Source of the DNA: Robiginitomaculum sp.
GTDB taxonomy: Bacteria > Pseudomonadota > Alphaproteobacteria > Caulobacterales > Maricaulaceae
DNA length: 64,000 nucleotides
Assembly (NCBI GenBank): GCA_021776635.1
Contig: JAJFFN010000004.1
Location: 1 to 64,000, forward strand
Reading direction: 5' to 3'
Shown: positions 51,677-61,705 of the stretch, one piece after another
How the letters are laid out: each line of letters starts with the position of its first letter
How positions within the stretch are numbered: position 1 is the stretch's first letter
Translations under genes and position numbers: made by a program
The notes under the pieces: model-generated
Database searches by the model: none
Told to the model about the DNA's origin: nothing
What the model saw: only the letters and a program-made list of their open reading frames with translations

Positions 51677-54025
51677 ATGAAAAGTAAGCAAAATTTTGCG
51701 ATTAATAAACGCTTAAACCTCATGAACGCATTTGTTAGCGAGATCAATAAATGCGAAACCAAACAACAGGTTTACGAAAATTTAACACGGCAATTACCCA
51801 TCTTAATTACAGCAGATCATGCCAGTGTTTCGATTGTCGATAATGCTTTTAAAAACCTTGATAGACTTGCTCTTTTCGGGAAAAAAGTTTTTCCTTCAAA
51901 GGGACAAACAATAGAAATAAACAAAACATCAGATGGTTTTTCACTGCTGAAAAAAGGTACTTTTGTTATTAATCACCCTAACGCAAAATGCGCAAATTGT
52001 TCAGCCCGGACTGATTGTGAATCCTTTAGAAAACTTGGTCATGTCACAGGAATGTCGACACCTCTCTATATCAAGGGACAAGCAATTGGTACAATTAATG
52101 TGGCAAGTTACACTAAAAATGTGTACACAAAAAATGTACGCAAACTCTTTGAAACAATTGCATTACTTGTTTCAGCTTGTCTTGAAAAAATACATTTTAT
52201 CAAATCAATTGGAAGCTCACAAAACCGAATAAGCATACATGCGCAAAGACTTAAATTGCTTACAAATGTTTCTTTGAACTTAGCGCATGCTACAAGTGAA
52301 AAAAACCTACTACAAATCGTATGTGATTGTTTCGCAGTGGACATATCTGCTGAGAAATTAAATTATATACTCGTTGATAGAAAAAGCCAACAATTTACAA
52401 TGACCCATAGTCTTTTTGGTAAAAAATTGATGCCAATAAACAAAACCTTTCCTATGGGAGAGAGCATATTAACAAAAGTACTTGAAACGGGTAAGCCGCA
52501 ATCTTACAACGATTTTGGTGATATAGAAGCCAATGAAATGCGAAAACAAGGAATAAACCATGCATGGTCTATTCCCATTTTTAAAAATAATGAAGTGTTT
52601 AGGTTGTTGAATTTGGGCATGACTAAGGAGCCTCTCTTTAAAGAGGATTTACTTGATATATTCACAATATTAGGCTCACTTATTGGCACGGCATTAGAAG
52701 GCATTAGGGCTAATAAGGATATTTCATATCGAGCGAAATATGACCTTTTAACGGGCGTACATAATCGCCATAGCTTTCAAGAAAAAATCACAGGCCTCAT
52801 AGACAAAAAACCAACAAAGCCGTTTTCGCTTCTCATTATTGACCTAGATAAATTCAAACAATTAAATGATTTTCACGGTCACTTATTTGGGGATAAGGTT
52901 TTGACAAAAGCAGTTAAACATTTTCAGACTATTTTTGGCAAAAAAAGTTTTGTTGCCAGATTAGGCGGTGATGAATTTGCTGTCATTGGTGACTTTTCTT
53001 CACCAACATCAAACCCGCTCAACAAAATCGATCTAAAATCATTGACAATTAAAGATGGTAAGCGCTCTGTTCCAGTTGGCTTTAGTGTTGGTGTGGCCCA
53101 TTTTCCTAGGCAAGCACAAAGTAAGTCCAAGCTTATGCGAAATGCAGATTTGGCATTATATGCAGCTAAAACATCACCAAGTAAAATTAAGGTGTTTAAC
53201 CGCGCAATGGCAAGCCAATATACCCAAACGTTTTACGTTTTACATGATTTTAAAGATGCCTTACTTAAGAAAAATATTATTCCATTTTACCAACCAATTA
53301 TTGATCTAAAGACGCATAAATTACATGCGTTAGAAGCCTTGGTGCGTTGGGATCATAAAAATCACGGCATATTATCCCCCGCCGATTTTAGTGCGGTCTT
53401 TGAAGCTCCCGAACTATGTGGTCAAATTGCTTATGTTTTGCACCGCCGTATTTGTAAGGATATGGCCCAATGGAAAAAGAATGGTATCAATTTTAACCAA
53501 GTCGGGTTAAATGTTGAACCTGTAAATCTAATGGATGCTGCCTTTCCTCTTCATTTGATTGGTGAACTCCATAAAAATGGCTTGAAACCAAAAGATTTCG
53601 CAATAGAGATTACTGAAAATTTTGTCTTAAATTCCCAAAATAAACACCTGTTTAAAACTTTGAATGGTTTACGTTTAGCCGGTATGTCAATTGTTTTAGA
53701 TGATTACGGTACAGGTTTTTCTTCCATTTCCCACTTGCAGGAATTGCCCGTAACAACAATTAAACTTGACAAATCCTACGTTAGTAAATCTTTAAATAAT
53801 GAGAAAGCTTTTCACATAGTAAGTTCCATAATTAGCTTAATGAAAAAATTAAATATTAAGACAGTTGCAGAAGGTATTGAAACGAAAAACACAAAAAAGC
53901 AATTTACAGAATGGGGCTGTGATTATGGACAAGGCTTCTTATTTTCAAAACCCCTTCCGGCACATAAAATCCCTGCATTTATTGATAAGCTTAATAATGA
54001 TAAATGCAGAATAATTGCCGCATGA
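51677..54025 (+). CDS. GAF-GAF-GGDEF-EAL bifunctional diguanylate cyclase/phosphodiesterase
   Basis: A 782-residue cytosolic c-di-GMP enzyme without membrane helices. Domains: GAF about 25-170 with a cysteine cluster C105-x2-C108-x5-C114, second GAF about 200-345, GGDEF (RLGGDEF, 428-434) with intact DLDKFKQLND, and EAL (E553-A-L) with the metal and catalytic residues EITEN, DDYGTGFSS, IKLDKS and EGIET. The inhibitory RxxD site before GGDEF is absent. Both activities look possible. Codon use and base composition are clearly more AT-rich than both neighbours, suggesting acquisition by transfer. It lies between the nucleoside transporter and its partial copy. Confidence 0.92.
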   Translation: MKSKQNFAINKRLNLMNAFVSEINKCETKQQVYENLTRQLPILITADHASVSIVDNAFKNLDRLALFGKKVFPSKGQTIEINKTSDGFSLLKKGTFVINHPNAKCANCSARTDCESFRKLGHVTGMSTPLYIKGQAIGTINVASYTKNVYTKNVRKLFETIALLVSACLEKIHFIKSIGSSQNRISIHAQRLKLLTNVSLNLAHATSEKNLLQIVCDCFAVDISAEKLNYILVDRKSQQFTMTHSLFGKKLMPINKTFPMGESILTKVLETGKPQSYNDFGDIEANEMRKQGINHAWSIPIFKNNEVFRLLNLGMTKEPLFKEDLLDIFTILGSLIGTALEGIRANKDISYRAKYDLLTGVHNRHSFQEKITGLIDKKPTKPFSLLIIDLDKFKQLNDFHGHLFGDKVLTKAVKHFQTIFGKKSFVARLGGDEFAVIGDFSSPTSNPLNKIDLKSLTIKDGKRSVPVGFSVGVAHFPRQAQSKSKLMRNADLALYAAKTSPSKIKVFNRAMASQYTQTFYVLHDFKDALLKKNIIPFYQPIIDLKTHKLHALEALVRWDHKNHGILSPADFSAVFEAPELCGQIAYVLHRRICKDMAQWKKNGINFNQVGLNVEPVNLMDAAFPLHLIGELHKNGLKPKDFAIEITENFVLNSQNKHLFKTLNGLRLAGMSIVLDDYGTGFSSISHLQELPVTTIKLDKSYVSKSLNNEKAFHIVSSIISLMKKLNIKTVAEGIETKNTKKQFTEWGCDYGQGFLFSKPLPAHKIPAFIDKLNNDKCRIIAA

Positions 54026-54135
54026 CCTAAGGGTCTGTCACCGGTTATTAAGGCCGTCATTAGCTTCACAAAAAAATTCATCCCCATTTTCCTCTTAAGA
54101 TTCCAATATTTACCCTTTTTTTAGATTACAATCCC

Positions 54136-54362
54136 GCTTTATGGGCATGGACGAAAGGGCTTTGTCGCCGCGTGCCACAAAAATTACCACTATAGCCCTA
54201 TTTGGTTTTGTTAATTTCTCCTCCATCGCCATTGCCCTATGCGGCATTGGTACCCTCGCCCCCGAACGCCGCGGCGAGTTGGCATCATTTGGTCTAAAAG
54301 CCGTGCTAGCCGCAACCCTTGCTAGCATTCTCAGCGCGGCTATTGTTGGGCTGATGATTTAA
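54136..54362 (+). pseudogene. Diverged 3'-terminal fragment of a NupC-type gene
   Basis: This stretch encodes a close copy of the last 73 residues of the transporter at 50324 (both run from ALSPRATKITTIAL to AAIVGLMI), with most differences at synonymous sites. Homology begins abruptly at GCTTTATGGGCATGG (54136). It lacks the rest of the gene, a plausible start and a ribosome binding site, so it is a remnant of an old duplication or of a second paralogue. It is in frame and ends in a normal stop. Confidence 0.8.
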
Positions 54363-54475
54363 AATCTTAGGTTTGCGTATAAAATTGAGAAATGTTTTAA
54401 TAACAGTCATAAACTTGACGAAATACAAATAGTGGTGTTATTGCTCGCAAAAACAAGGTGTGAAAAGGGGATAAT

Positions 54476-55477
54476 ATGAAAGTTTTAAAGCGGGTTTTTA
54501 CTCTTTTATTTATTTGCGGCATAGCATTGCCGGCTACAGCCGAAGATTTTGGGCATTTTGACTGTAGTGCGGGTGATATGAATTATGCCGTCACTATGAC
54601 CGAGCTTTTTGCGCCTTTTGTCACCGTCAAGGTATCTGTTGGCGAGCAAATGGATCAAAGCCTAAACCGCTCATTTGCCCTAAACCGTACTGATAATACT
54701 GGCGGCGCAATAATGGCTTTTTCCGGTACCGACAGAATTGACGGCGCTGTATCATTTTCTGCAAGTAGTCCTGAAACTGTCAAATTAACATTTGCTGATG
54801 GCAATACTATTGGCTGTGTAGATAGTGATGCTCCTGAAGAAAATTCAGATGTAAATGGTATGAAGGAGATGCAAGACCGGATAAAACGCGATGCAGACAT
54901 GAATAAACTCTTTCCCCTTGATACCGTCGGCTATTCTCTTGGCGGTAAAATGCGCAGCCAACCCAGCAAAGATTTCAATTCAATCGCTAAAATACGTAGT
55001 GGGAACCGTCTACGCATAATGGGCCGAACAGCAATGTCTGATAATGGCTATACATGGTATAAGGTGAGAGCCGGTGGTAAAACTGGCTTCATGTGGGGCG
55101 GTGAGCTTTGTTATGCTTACGAAAGGCAGAGGGGACTTTATGGTTCTTGTCGTTCGCAAGGTATTGAAGTTGTCAATAAGTGGATGGTCATTGCCGTTAA
55201 TCCACAAAAAGGTAAAGGGCGCCCTGGCGTCGACATTGACCGGAGCAGAGCCAGACAGCTTGCCTTACGAAGTTGTGGCAGGAACTGCGAAATTATAAAT
55301 GAAGGGCAACCACTTTGCCATGCTTATGCGGCCAGCCGTAAAGCAGGATATTTCGACGGAACCGCCCAAGGAAGTACACTCGCAGGGGTCCGTAAACGTG
55401 CACGCGACAATTGCGAGAACTTCGCTGCTCTCAAAGGTACATGTAAAGTCAAATTTGCCAGTTGCCAAAATTATTGA
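54476..55477 (+). CDS. Exported SH3-DUF4189 protein
   Basis: A 333-residue secreted protein with a signal peptide ending PATAE. An N-terminal unassigned domain (about 22-125) precedes a bacterial SH3-like segment (about 150-215; LRIMGRTAMSDNGYTWYKVR) and a Cys-rich C-terminal DUF4189 domain (about 230-333). Probably a periplasmic cell-wall or protein-binding factor. AAGGGG precedes the ATG. Confidence 0.82.
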   Translation: MKVLKRVFTLLFICGIALPATAEDFGHFDCSAGDMNYAVTMTELFAPFVTVKVSVGEQMDQSLNRSFALNRTDNTGGAIMAFSGTDRIDGAVSFSASSPETVKLTFADGNTIGCVDSDAPEENSDVNGMKEMQDRIKRDADMNKLFPLDTVGYSLGGKMRSQPSKDFNSIAKIRSGNRLRIMGRTAMSDNGYTWYKVRAGGKTGFMWGGELCYAYERQRGLYGSCRSQGIEVVNKWMVIAVNPQKGKGRPGVDIDRSRARQLALRSCGRNCEIINEGQPLCHAYAASRKAGYFDGTAQGSTLAGVRKRARDNCENFAALKGTCKVKFASCQNY

Positions 55478-55612
55478 TTCCGGTGTTTGTTCTATTGTGA
55501 ATAAATATTACTAACCTCACAAAAAATTCATGCTTCGTGCTCTTTAAATAGCGTATTATTATTCCTATATATAAGCTTCAAGCCCGTCTTCTGGGCATTG
55601 GGAGGAAAGATT

Positions 55613-56572
55613 TTGACTAAAGACACTGCAATTACAAAAACGGCTAAAACAAAATTAAAAGCCGGAAAGACCACGGGCAATATGAGCTTGTCCGTTGCAC
55701 TTTCGCCTGAACAAGGCTTGTCGAGCTATCTGACCGAAATCCGTAAATTCCCTATGTTGGAACGCGATGAAGAATTTATGCTGGCAAAACGCTGGGTTGC
55801 CCACCAAGACAGTTCTGCGGCTGAGAAAATGGTGACATCTCATCTACGTCTTGTGGCTAAAATCGCTATGGGCTACCGTGGTTACGGCCTGCCCATCGGT
55901 GAAGTAATTTCCGAGGGCAATGTCGGCCTGATGCAGGCGGTTAAAAAATTCGACCCTGACAAAGGTTTTCGCCTTTCCACCTACGCCATGTGGTGGATTC
56001 GCGCCGCTATTCAGGAATATGTACTGCGCTCTTGGTCATTGGTTAAAATGGGAACAACTGCGGCCCAGAAAAAATTATTTTTTAATTTGCGCCGCATGAA
56101 AGGCGAAATGAAAGCCATTGAAGACGGCGACATGCATCCGGATCAGGTCAAGAAAATTGCCACCAACCTCAATGTTAAAGAAGAAGAAGTTATCTCTATG
56201 AACCGGCGCATGGGCGGGGGCGGCGATGCGTCTTTAAACGTCACGATTGGCGGCGAAGACGGCGGCGGCGAATGGCAAGATTGGCTGGAAGACGATGATT
56301 ATGTCAGCCAGGAAACCGTTGTGGCTAATTCCCAAGAGCATGATGCCCGTATGGAACTCCTCAAGAACGCGATGAAAGATTTAAATGAGCGCGAGCAGCA
56401 TATCTTGCAAGAGCGACGCTTGGCCGACAAACCTAAAACCCTGGAAGAGCTTGCCGGCGTTTACAAAGTCTCGCGCGAACGCATTCGCCAAATTGAAGTC
56501 CGCGCGTTCGAAAAACTACAAGAAGCCATGTTAAACGCAGCGCAAAACTCAGGGTTGCTAGAAGCGGGTTAA
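55613..56572 (+). CDS. rpoH: RNA polymerase sigma-32-type factor RpoH
   Basis: A 319-residue sigma-70 family factor of the RpoH group: region 2 (MGYRGYGLPIGEVISEGNVGL, then FDPDKGFRLSTYAMWWIRA), the RpoH-box-like AAQKKLFFNLRR, and region 4 (ERIRQIEVRAFEKL). A strong GGAGGAAAG precedes TTG at 55613, which is taken as start; the first ATG (55682) has no ribosome binding site. A small GCCC-N7-GGGC hairpin sits just before the ribosome binding site (55582-55596) and might influence translation. Confidence 0.93.
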   Translation: MTKDTAITKTAKTKLKAGKTTGNMSLSVALSPEQGLSSYLTEIRKFPMLERDEEFMLAKRWVAHQDSSAAEKMVTSHLRLVAKIAMGYRGYGLPIGEVISEGNVGLMQAVKKFDPDKGFRLSTYAMWWIRAAIQEYVLRSWSLVKMGTTAAQKKLFFNLRRMKGEMKAIEDGDMHPDQVKKIATNLNVKEEEVISMNRRMGGGGDASLNVTIGGEDGGGEWQDWLEDDDYVSQETVVANSQEHDARMELLKNAMKDLNEREQHILQERRLADKPKTLEELAGVYKVSRERIRQIEVRAFEKLQEAMLNAAQNSGLLEAG

Positions 56573-56592
56573 GAGGCGACGAAGTTTTAAAC

Positions 56593-58485
56593 CTACGCCA
56601 CAACTTCCATAAACCCGTTTTTTTTCAGATAGGCTACGATTTTTTCTGCTGATTGTTCTGGCGTTAAGCTAATGGTATTCACAACAATTTCCGGGTTTTC
56701 GGGTATTTGGTAATCGCTGTCGATGCCAGTAAAATTTTTGATCTCGCCCGCTCTTGCTTTGGCGTAAAGACCTTTTACATCTCGTTCTTCGGCCACGGAT
56801 ATTGGTGTATTGACATGGATTTCAATGAACTCCCTATCACCCATTAACCGACGCGCCATATCCCGTTCTGCGGCAAAAGGTGAGATAAATGATACCAATA
56901 CCACCAAGCCAGCATCAGCCATGAGTTTTGCAGTTTCACCGATACGGCGGATATTTTCAATGCGGTCGGCATCTGTGAAACCTAGGTCTTTGTTTAGACC
57001 GTGTCGGACATTATCTCCGTCCAGAGTATAGGTATGTTTTCCCATATCAAACAAACGTTTCTCGACCAGATTTGCAATAGTAGACTTGCCAGAACCAGAC
57101 AGCCCCGTAAACCACAGCACGGCTGGCTTTTGGTGTTTTTGTTTACCCCGCTCTCTCTTTCCAACTTCAAGGCTTTGCCAAGTTAGATTAGATGCGCGCC
57201 GTAGAGAAAAATTTAACATGCCCGCAGCAACAGTTTTATTCGTACGGCGGTCTATTAGAATAAAGCTCCCCATCGTCCGATTGTCGGCGTATGCCGAGAA
57301 TACGATAGATTTACCAAGTGATAAATTACAGACGCCTATATCGTTGAGCCCGAGTGTTTTAGCTGAGACATGGGAGAAATCATCAACGTCAACCATATAT
57401 TTGAGAGCGGTTATTGATGCGGGCACGGTATGGTTACATGTCTTTAGCAAATAACCTCGTCCCGGGAATAATTTTTCCTCGCCCATCCATATTATACTGG
57501 CTTGGAATTGATCTGAATGTTCCGGAGCTGATGCCTTGCTACAGATAAAATCCCCACGGGAAATGTCTATTTTTTTGTCGAGCGTCAGCGTAACGGCTTG
57601 ATGGTTTTTCGCACATTCGAGACGACCGTCCATGGTAATAATTTCCTTGATACGGGCAGTATTACCAGACGGTATAACGATTATTTCTTCGCTCTTTTTG
57701 ACTTTTCCACTACAAATTGTTCCAGCATAGCCCCTAAAATCATCCGCAGCTCTATTGACCCATTGTACTGGAAACCTAAACTCGGCTGGCTTTTCGCCGC
57801 TACTTAATTCCACACTTTCAAGCAAAGACAGCAAATCCTTACCCCGGTACCACGGCATATTATTGGAGGGTTTTGTGACATTATCTCCGCTAAGCGCACA
57901 AACCGGAATGCAGTGAATATCAGTAAAATTCAAACGGTCTGCGAAGGCACGGAAATTTTCTTCAATTTGGTTAAATTTTTGTTGAGAATACGCTACCAAA
58001 TCCATCTTGTTGATGGCGACGACAACATGTTTTATACCAAGCAAGGAGGATATGAATGCGTGTCTTCGTGTTTGCTCTAGTACCCCACTGCGCGCATCAA
58101 TCAGTAAAACCGCTAGATCTGCGGTTGATGCACCTGTTGCCATATTGCGCGTATATTGTGCATGACCTGGTGTGTCGGCAACTATGAACTTTCGTATATC
58201 CGTTGCAAAATAACGGTAAGCTACATCAATTGTAATCCCTTGTTCGCGTTCAGCCGATAACCCGTCAACGAGCAAGGCTAAATCTATTGTAGAGTTTTCG
58301 GCCAAGTTCGGTATTTGGTCGTCAAAAACCTGCTCAGTATCATAGAGCAAACGCCCAATAAGTGTCGATTTACCATCATCAACACTACCGCAAGTCATAA
58401 ATCTTAATAAGCTTTTATTGTTTTGCGTGCGTAGAAAATTGGTCATATCTAGATTGGTTTGATAGGGCTTATCTATAAGGGACAT
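56593..58485 (-). CDS. cysNC: Bifunctional sulfate adenylyltransferase subunit 1/APS kinase (CysNC)
   Basis: A 630-residue fusion. The N-terminal CysN GTPase (P-loop GSVDDGKST at 33-41, [17 protein letters not shown]) drives APS synthesis with CysD; the C-terminal APS kinase (from about 437; P-loop [18 protein letters not shown]) makes PAPS. It forms assimilatory sulfate activation with cysD, overlapping it by one base (TAATG). Confidence 0.96.
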   Translation of the reverse strand: MSLIDKPYQTNLDMTNFLRTQNNKSLLRFMTCGSVDDGKSTLIGRLLYDTEQVFDDQIPNLAENSTIDLALLVDGLSAEREQGITIDVAYRYFATDIRKFIVADTPGHAQYTRNMATGASTADLAVLLIDARSGVLEQTRRHAFISSLLGIKHVVVAINKMDLVAYSQQKFNQIEENFRAFADRLNFTDIHCIPVCALSGDNVTKPSNNMPWYRGKDLLSLLESVELSSGEKPAEFRFPVQWVNRAADDFRGYAGTICSGKVKKSEEIIVIPSGNTARIKEIITMDGRLECAKNHQAVTLTLDKKIDISRGDFICSKASAPEHSDQFQASIIWMGEEKLFPGRGYLLKTCNHTVPASITALKYMVDVDDFSHVSAKTLGLNDIGVCNLSLGKSIVFSAYADNRTMGSFILIDRRTNKTVAAGMLNFSLRRASNLTWQSLEVGKRERGKQKHQKPAVLWFTGLSGSGKSTIANLVEKRLFDMGKHTYTLDGDNVRHGLNKDLGFTDADRIENIRRIGETAKLMADAGLVVLVSFISPFAAERDMARRLMGDREFIEIHVNTPISVAEERDVKGLYAKARAGEIKNFTGIDSDYQIPENPEIVVNTISLTPEQSAEKIVAYLKKNGFMEVVA

Positions 58486-59618
58486 TAAAAATACCCTTCT
58501 TGTTTTCTGTCTTCCATGCTTGTGCCCGCACCGTTTCCAACTTCACCATCAATGGTACGGCCTTGACGTTCAGAAGTACGCGATAATAATGTTTCGCGTA
58601 TTACTTCGCCGACCGTTGTGGCTTTGCTTTGTACCGCACCGGTTAAAGGGTAACAACCTAGTGTACGAAACCTAACCATCTTCTTGGTGACTATTTCATC
58701 TTTAGAAAGCACCATGCGATCATCGTCGACCATAGTCAGGGCACCGCCTCGTTCGACGACGGGGCGTATTGCAGCGAAATATAAATCAGGTATTTCGATC
58801 TTCTCTTGCAGAATATACTGCCAGACATCGCTTTCCGTCCAATTGGACAAGGGAAACACCCGCACGCTCTCACCATTGTTTACGCGTGTATTGTAAATAG
58901 ACCATAGCTCAGGTCTTTGTTGTTTTGGATCCCAACGATGATTTTTTGCGCGAAACGAAAATATCCGTTCCTTAGCACGAGATTTTTCCTCATCGCGGCG
59001 CGCACCCCCAAAAACTGCATCAAATTTATATTTATCCAGCGCTTGTTTTAGCGCCTGTGTTTTCATTATATCAGTGTGGATATCCGGGCTATGGCTAAAC
59101 GGACCAACACCCTGTTTAACACCGTCTTGGTTAGTATGAACGATTAGATTAAGGTCTAGCTCCTTAATACGGCGATCACGAAAAGCGATCAGGTCCTTAA
59201 ATTTCCAACCCGTATCTACATGCAAAAGTGGAAATGGCGTTTTAGAAGGATAAAAAGCTTTTAGAGCCAAATGCAACATGACCGCACTATCTTTACCACC
59301 ACTAAAGAGCATGACGGGGTTTGTACATTGCGCCACCACTTCTCGCATAATATGGATGCTCTCAGCTTCCAGTCTTTGTATATGGCTCAACTGCAAATTG
59401 GTTTGGGTATTGCGTTGTTGAGGTTTAAAGTTTTGCTCCAGCTCATTTAAAACCGCAAAAGCTGTTTCCAAGGTTTTCAGCGTACACTGCCCACCTGATT
59501 GAAGCCGCGCAATCCCTTTACCGTCATTCATGAGCTTGCGTGATATCGTTGACAAAGATTGCCCACTCAAATCTGAAAGGGCTTCGGCTCTACTTAGTAA
59601 CTCTGTTATTTGGCTCAT
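58485..59618 (-). CDS. cysD: Sulfate adenylyltransferase subunit 2 with N-terminal HTH-like fusion
   Basis: CysD catalyses ATP sulfurylation (sulfate + ATP to APS) with CysN. From residue 78 ([18 protein letters not shown]) it is a normal CysD of about 300 residues, with PP-loop SGGKDS at 106-111, [15 protein letters not shown], and a standard C-terminus. Ahead of this is an extra in-frame domain of about 62 residues ([20 protein letters not shown], then [16 protein letters not shown]) resembling the small HTH proteins widespread in Alphaproteobacteria, joined by a Gln/Asn-rich linker (63-77). No better internal start with a ribosome binding site is seen. The upstream region has two repeated palindromes, so this may be a self-regulating enzyme. 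First gene of cysD-cysNC. Confidence 0.9.
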   Translation of the reverse strand: MSQITELLSRAEALSDLSGQSLSTISRKLMNDGKGIARLQSGGQCTLKTLETAFAVLNELEQNFKPQQRNTQTNLQLSHIQRLEAESIHIMREVVAQCTNPVMLFSGGKDSAVMLHLALKAFYPSKTPFPLLHVDTGWKFKDLIAFRDRRIKELDLNLIVHTNQDGVKQGVGPFSHSPDIHTDIMKTQALKQALDKYKFDAVFGGARRDEEKSRAKERIFSFRAKNHRWDPKQQRPELWSIYNTRVNNGESVRVFPLSNWTESDVWQYILQEKIEIPDLYFAAIRPVVERGGALTMVDDDRMVLSKDEIVTKKMVRFRTLGCYPLTGAVQSKATTVGEVIRETLLSRTSERQGRTIDGEVGNGAGTSMEDRKQEGYF

Positions 59619-59622
59619 AATT

Positions 59623-59639
59623 TATGGGATTTTTCCCAC
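59623..59639. promoter_or_regulatory. Inverted-repeat operator 1 before cysD
   Basis: TATGGG-ATTTTT-CCCAC, nearly identical to the repeat at 59695-59711. It lies immediately before the cysD ATG, over the translation-initiation region. Confidence 0.5.
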
Positions 59640-59690
59640 CTTTATAATTGTTTTTAGCGCAAATAACCCAATATTTGTTATTTTTCAAGT

Positions 59691-59722
59691 ATTATATGGG
59701 CTTGATCCCACGTAATTTACGT
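59691..59722 (-). promoter_or_regulatory. cysD promoter with inverted-repeat operator 2
   Basis: On the minus strand a perfect TATAAT -10 lies at 59691-59696. Overlapping its upstream side is TATGGG-CTTGAT-CCCAC (plus-strand reading, 59695-59711), the second copy of the cysD-proximal repeat, and next to it a dyad ACGTAA-T-TTACGT (59710-59722). No good -35 is seen, which would suit control by a regulator. Confidence 0.5.
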
Positions 59723-59854
59723 TTATCAACTAATCCGAACCCGAGTTGTGAATTTGCCAGATATTTCATGATTATAAAACTTAAGCAGCATATTTCACTG
59801 TCTTAGGTTATGTTTTATCCGTGACCTTGTCGCATTGCCCTGCTATGCGAACGC

Positions 59855-61021
59855 ATGAAAATTATAACAACCACTGATTCTCTTGCAAAATTTTGCAAAC
59901 AGGCAGAATCCGCCCCGTTTATCGCTCTGGATACTGAGTTTATGCGAGAGCGTACATTTTACTCTCAACTTTGCTTGATCCAAATGGCAACACCTGACGA
60001 TGAAGCCATTTTAGACCCACTCGCTAAAGGCATAGACTTATCACCTTTTTTGGCCTTACTGGCTAATAAAAAACTTGAAAAAGTCATGCATGCCGCACGT
60101 CAGGACATGGAAATTTTCTATAATCTCATCAATGCTGTACCTACACCTATTTTTGACACCCAGATAGCCGCCATGGCCTTAGGCTTTGGGGAAAATGTTG
60201 GCTATCTCGCACTGGTCAAGGGTCGCCTTGCCATTACGCTCGATAAAGGCGCCCGCTTCACCGATTGGTCACGCCGCCCACTGTCAGATAATCAGCTTTC
60301 CTATGCTCTTGGCGATGTCACACATCTTAGAGATTTGTACCCAGGCATGTGCAGGGAGCTAACCGCAAAAAACCGTATGGATTGGGTACGCGAAGAAATG
60401 GAAACTATGATGGATGCTCGGCTTTATGATTTCGATCCAGAACGAGCCTGGAAACGCTTAAAACCGCGTCTGTATAGACAAGAATACCTAGCGGCACTTA
60501 AAGCCGCAGCAGCATGGCGAGAGCGCGAAGCACAAACCAAAGACGTACCACGTGGCCGGATACTTAAAGACGACGGCATTTACGTCATAGCCCAGCGCAA
60601 ACCAAAAACTGTCAAGGATTTAGCCAATGTTCGTGGTATCCCGAATGGATTTTCAAATCGTAAAACCGCAGTTAATTTAGTTGACGATGTGCAAAAGGCT
60701 ATCGCTAACTCTGCACATTACGCCCCAGAAATTACCCGCGCCAAGCAGATGCCTCCCGGGCTTGGACCAAGCGTCGATATGCTAAAGACCTTATTACGGC
60801 TAAAAACTGAATATGTAGATATTGCACCGCGCTTGATAGCTAATGTGTCGGACCTAACTGAACTTGCTGCCTTTGGTAAAAAAGCTGATATACGCGCACT
60901 AAAAGGCTGGCGCCGTGAAGTCTTTGGCGAAGACGCCCTTAAAATGCTCGAAGGTAAAATTAGTCTGACCTTGAAAGACAAAAAAGTCATTGCGGTGGCG
61001 TGTGAAACCCAAGCCGCGTAA
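59855..61021 (+). CDS. rnd: Ribonuclease D
   Basis: A 388-residue 3'-5' exoribonuclease acting in tRNA and stable RNA 3'-end maturation. DEDD-type residues appear in ALDTEFMRERTFY, HAARQDMEIFY and SYALGDVTHL; an HRDC domain (about 210-290) and a longer C-terminal part follow. Stands alone, divergent from cysD. Confidence 0.95.
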   Translation: MKIITTTDSLAKFCKQAESAPFIALDTEFMRERTFYSQLCLIQMATPDDEAILDPLAKGIDLSPFLALLANKKLEKVMHAARQDMEIFYNLINAVPTPIFDTQIAAMALGFGENVGYLALVKGRLAITLDKGARFTDWSRRPLSDNQLSYALGDVTHLRDLYPGMCRELTAKNRMDWVREEMETMMDARLYDFDPERAWKRLKPRLYRQEYLAALKAAAAWREREAQTKDVPRGRILKDDGIYVIAQRKPKTVKDLANVRGIPNGFSNRKTAVNLVDDVQKAIANSAHYAPEITRAKQMPPGLGPSVDMLKTLLRLKTEYVDIAPRLIANVSDLTELAAFGKKADIRALKGWRREVFGEDALKMLEGKISLTLKDKKVIAVACETQAA

Positions 61022-61033
61022 GCGAGAATAATT

Positions 61034-61705
61034 TTGCGCCCTTTCACTTACACTCCCCCGCAAGACGATGTGAAACTTATTCATTTGGACGCGCATTTTC
61101 TTGTAGTCGATAAGCCCGCTGGCTTACTCAGCGTACCAGGTAAGCATGTGCATCTCCAAGATTGTCTAGAAACACGGATACAAACCAGTTATCCAAAAGC
61201 ACGTATCATCCACCGCCTAGACACTGCGACCAGCGGCGTAATGGTTTTGGCGCGGACGCCCCATGCCCACCGTCATATCGGCTTACAATTTGAAAACCGC
61301 CAAGTCAGTAAAACCTATATTGCTGATATTTGGGGGTGCCCAAACAAGAAATCCGGCATCATAAATCTACCGCTAATATGTGATTGGCCTAACCGTCCCT
61401 TGCAAAAAGTAGATTTTGATGTTGGCAAACCAGCAAAAACCGAGTGGCAAACACTAGAACGCACTGAAACACTAGAGCACATTGAGCACACCACAAGGGT
61501 GCGCCTCAAACCAAAAACCGGACGCTCTCACCAACTTCGTGTTCATATGCTTGAACTAGGCCATCCAATTTTGGGCGACAACCTCTATGCTCACGACGAT
61601 GCTTTTAATGCAGCAACGCGTATGCACCTCCATGCAAATAAGATAAATTTTCGACATCCAGACGGCGGGGCACAGTTAGAATTCGTAGCGGATTGCCCGT
61701 TTTAA
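61034..61705 (+). CDS. RluA-family rRNA/tRNA pseudouridine synthase
   Basis: A 223-residue pseudouridine synthase resembling RluA (23S rRNA 746/tRNA 32). Catalytic block RIIHRLDTATSGVMVLA supplies the active-site Asp; VDKPAGLLSVPG and GRSHQLRVHM are further family motifs. No S4 domain. It begins with TTG at 61034; a GTG at 61070 is an alternative. Overlaps hdaA convergently by four bases. Confidence 0.88.
   Translation: MRPFTYTPPQDDVKLIHLDAHFLVVDKPAGLLSVPGKHVHLQDCLETRIQTSYPKARIIHRLDTATSGVMVLARTPHAHRHIGLQFENRQVSKTYIADIWGCPNKKSGIINLPLICDWPNRPLQKVDFDVGKPAKTEWQTLERTETLEHIEHTTRVRLKPKTGRSHQLRVHMLELGHPILGDNLYAHDDAFNAATRMHLHANKINFRHPDGGAQLEFVADCPF

Noticed and set aside
54026..54135. CACAAAAAATTCAT shared with the rpoH upstream region as a direct repeat
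   Set aside because: Short, AT-rich and imperfect; expected by chance in such sequence.
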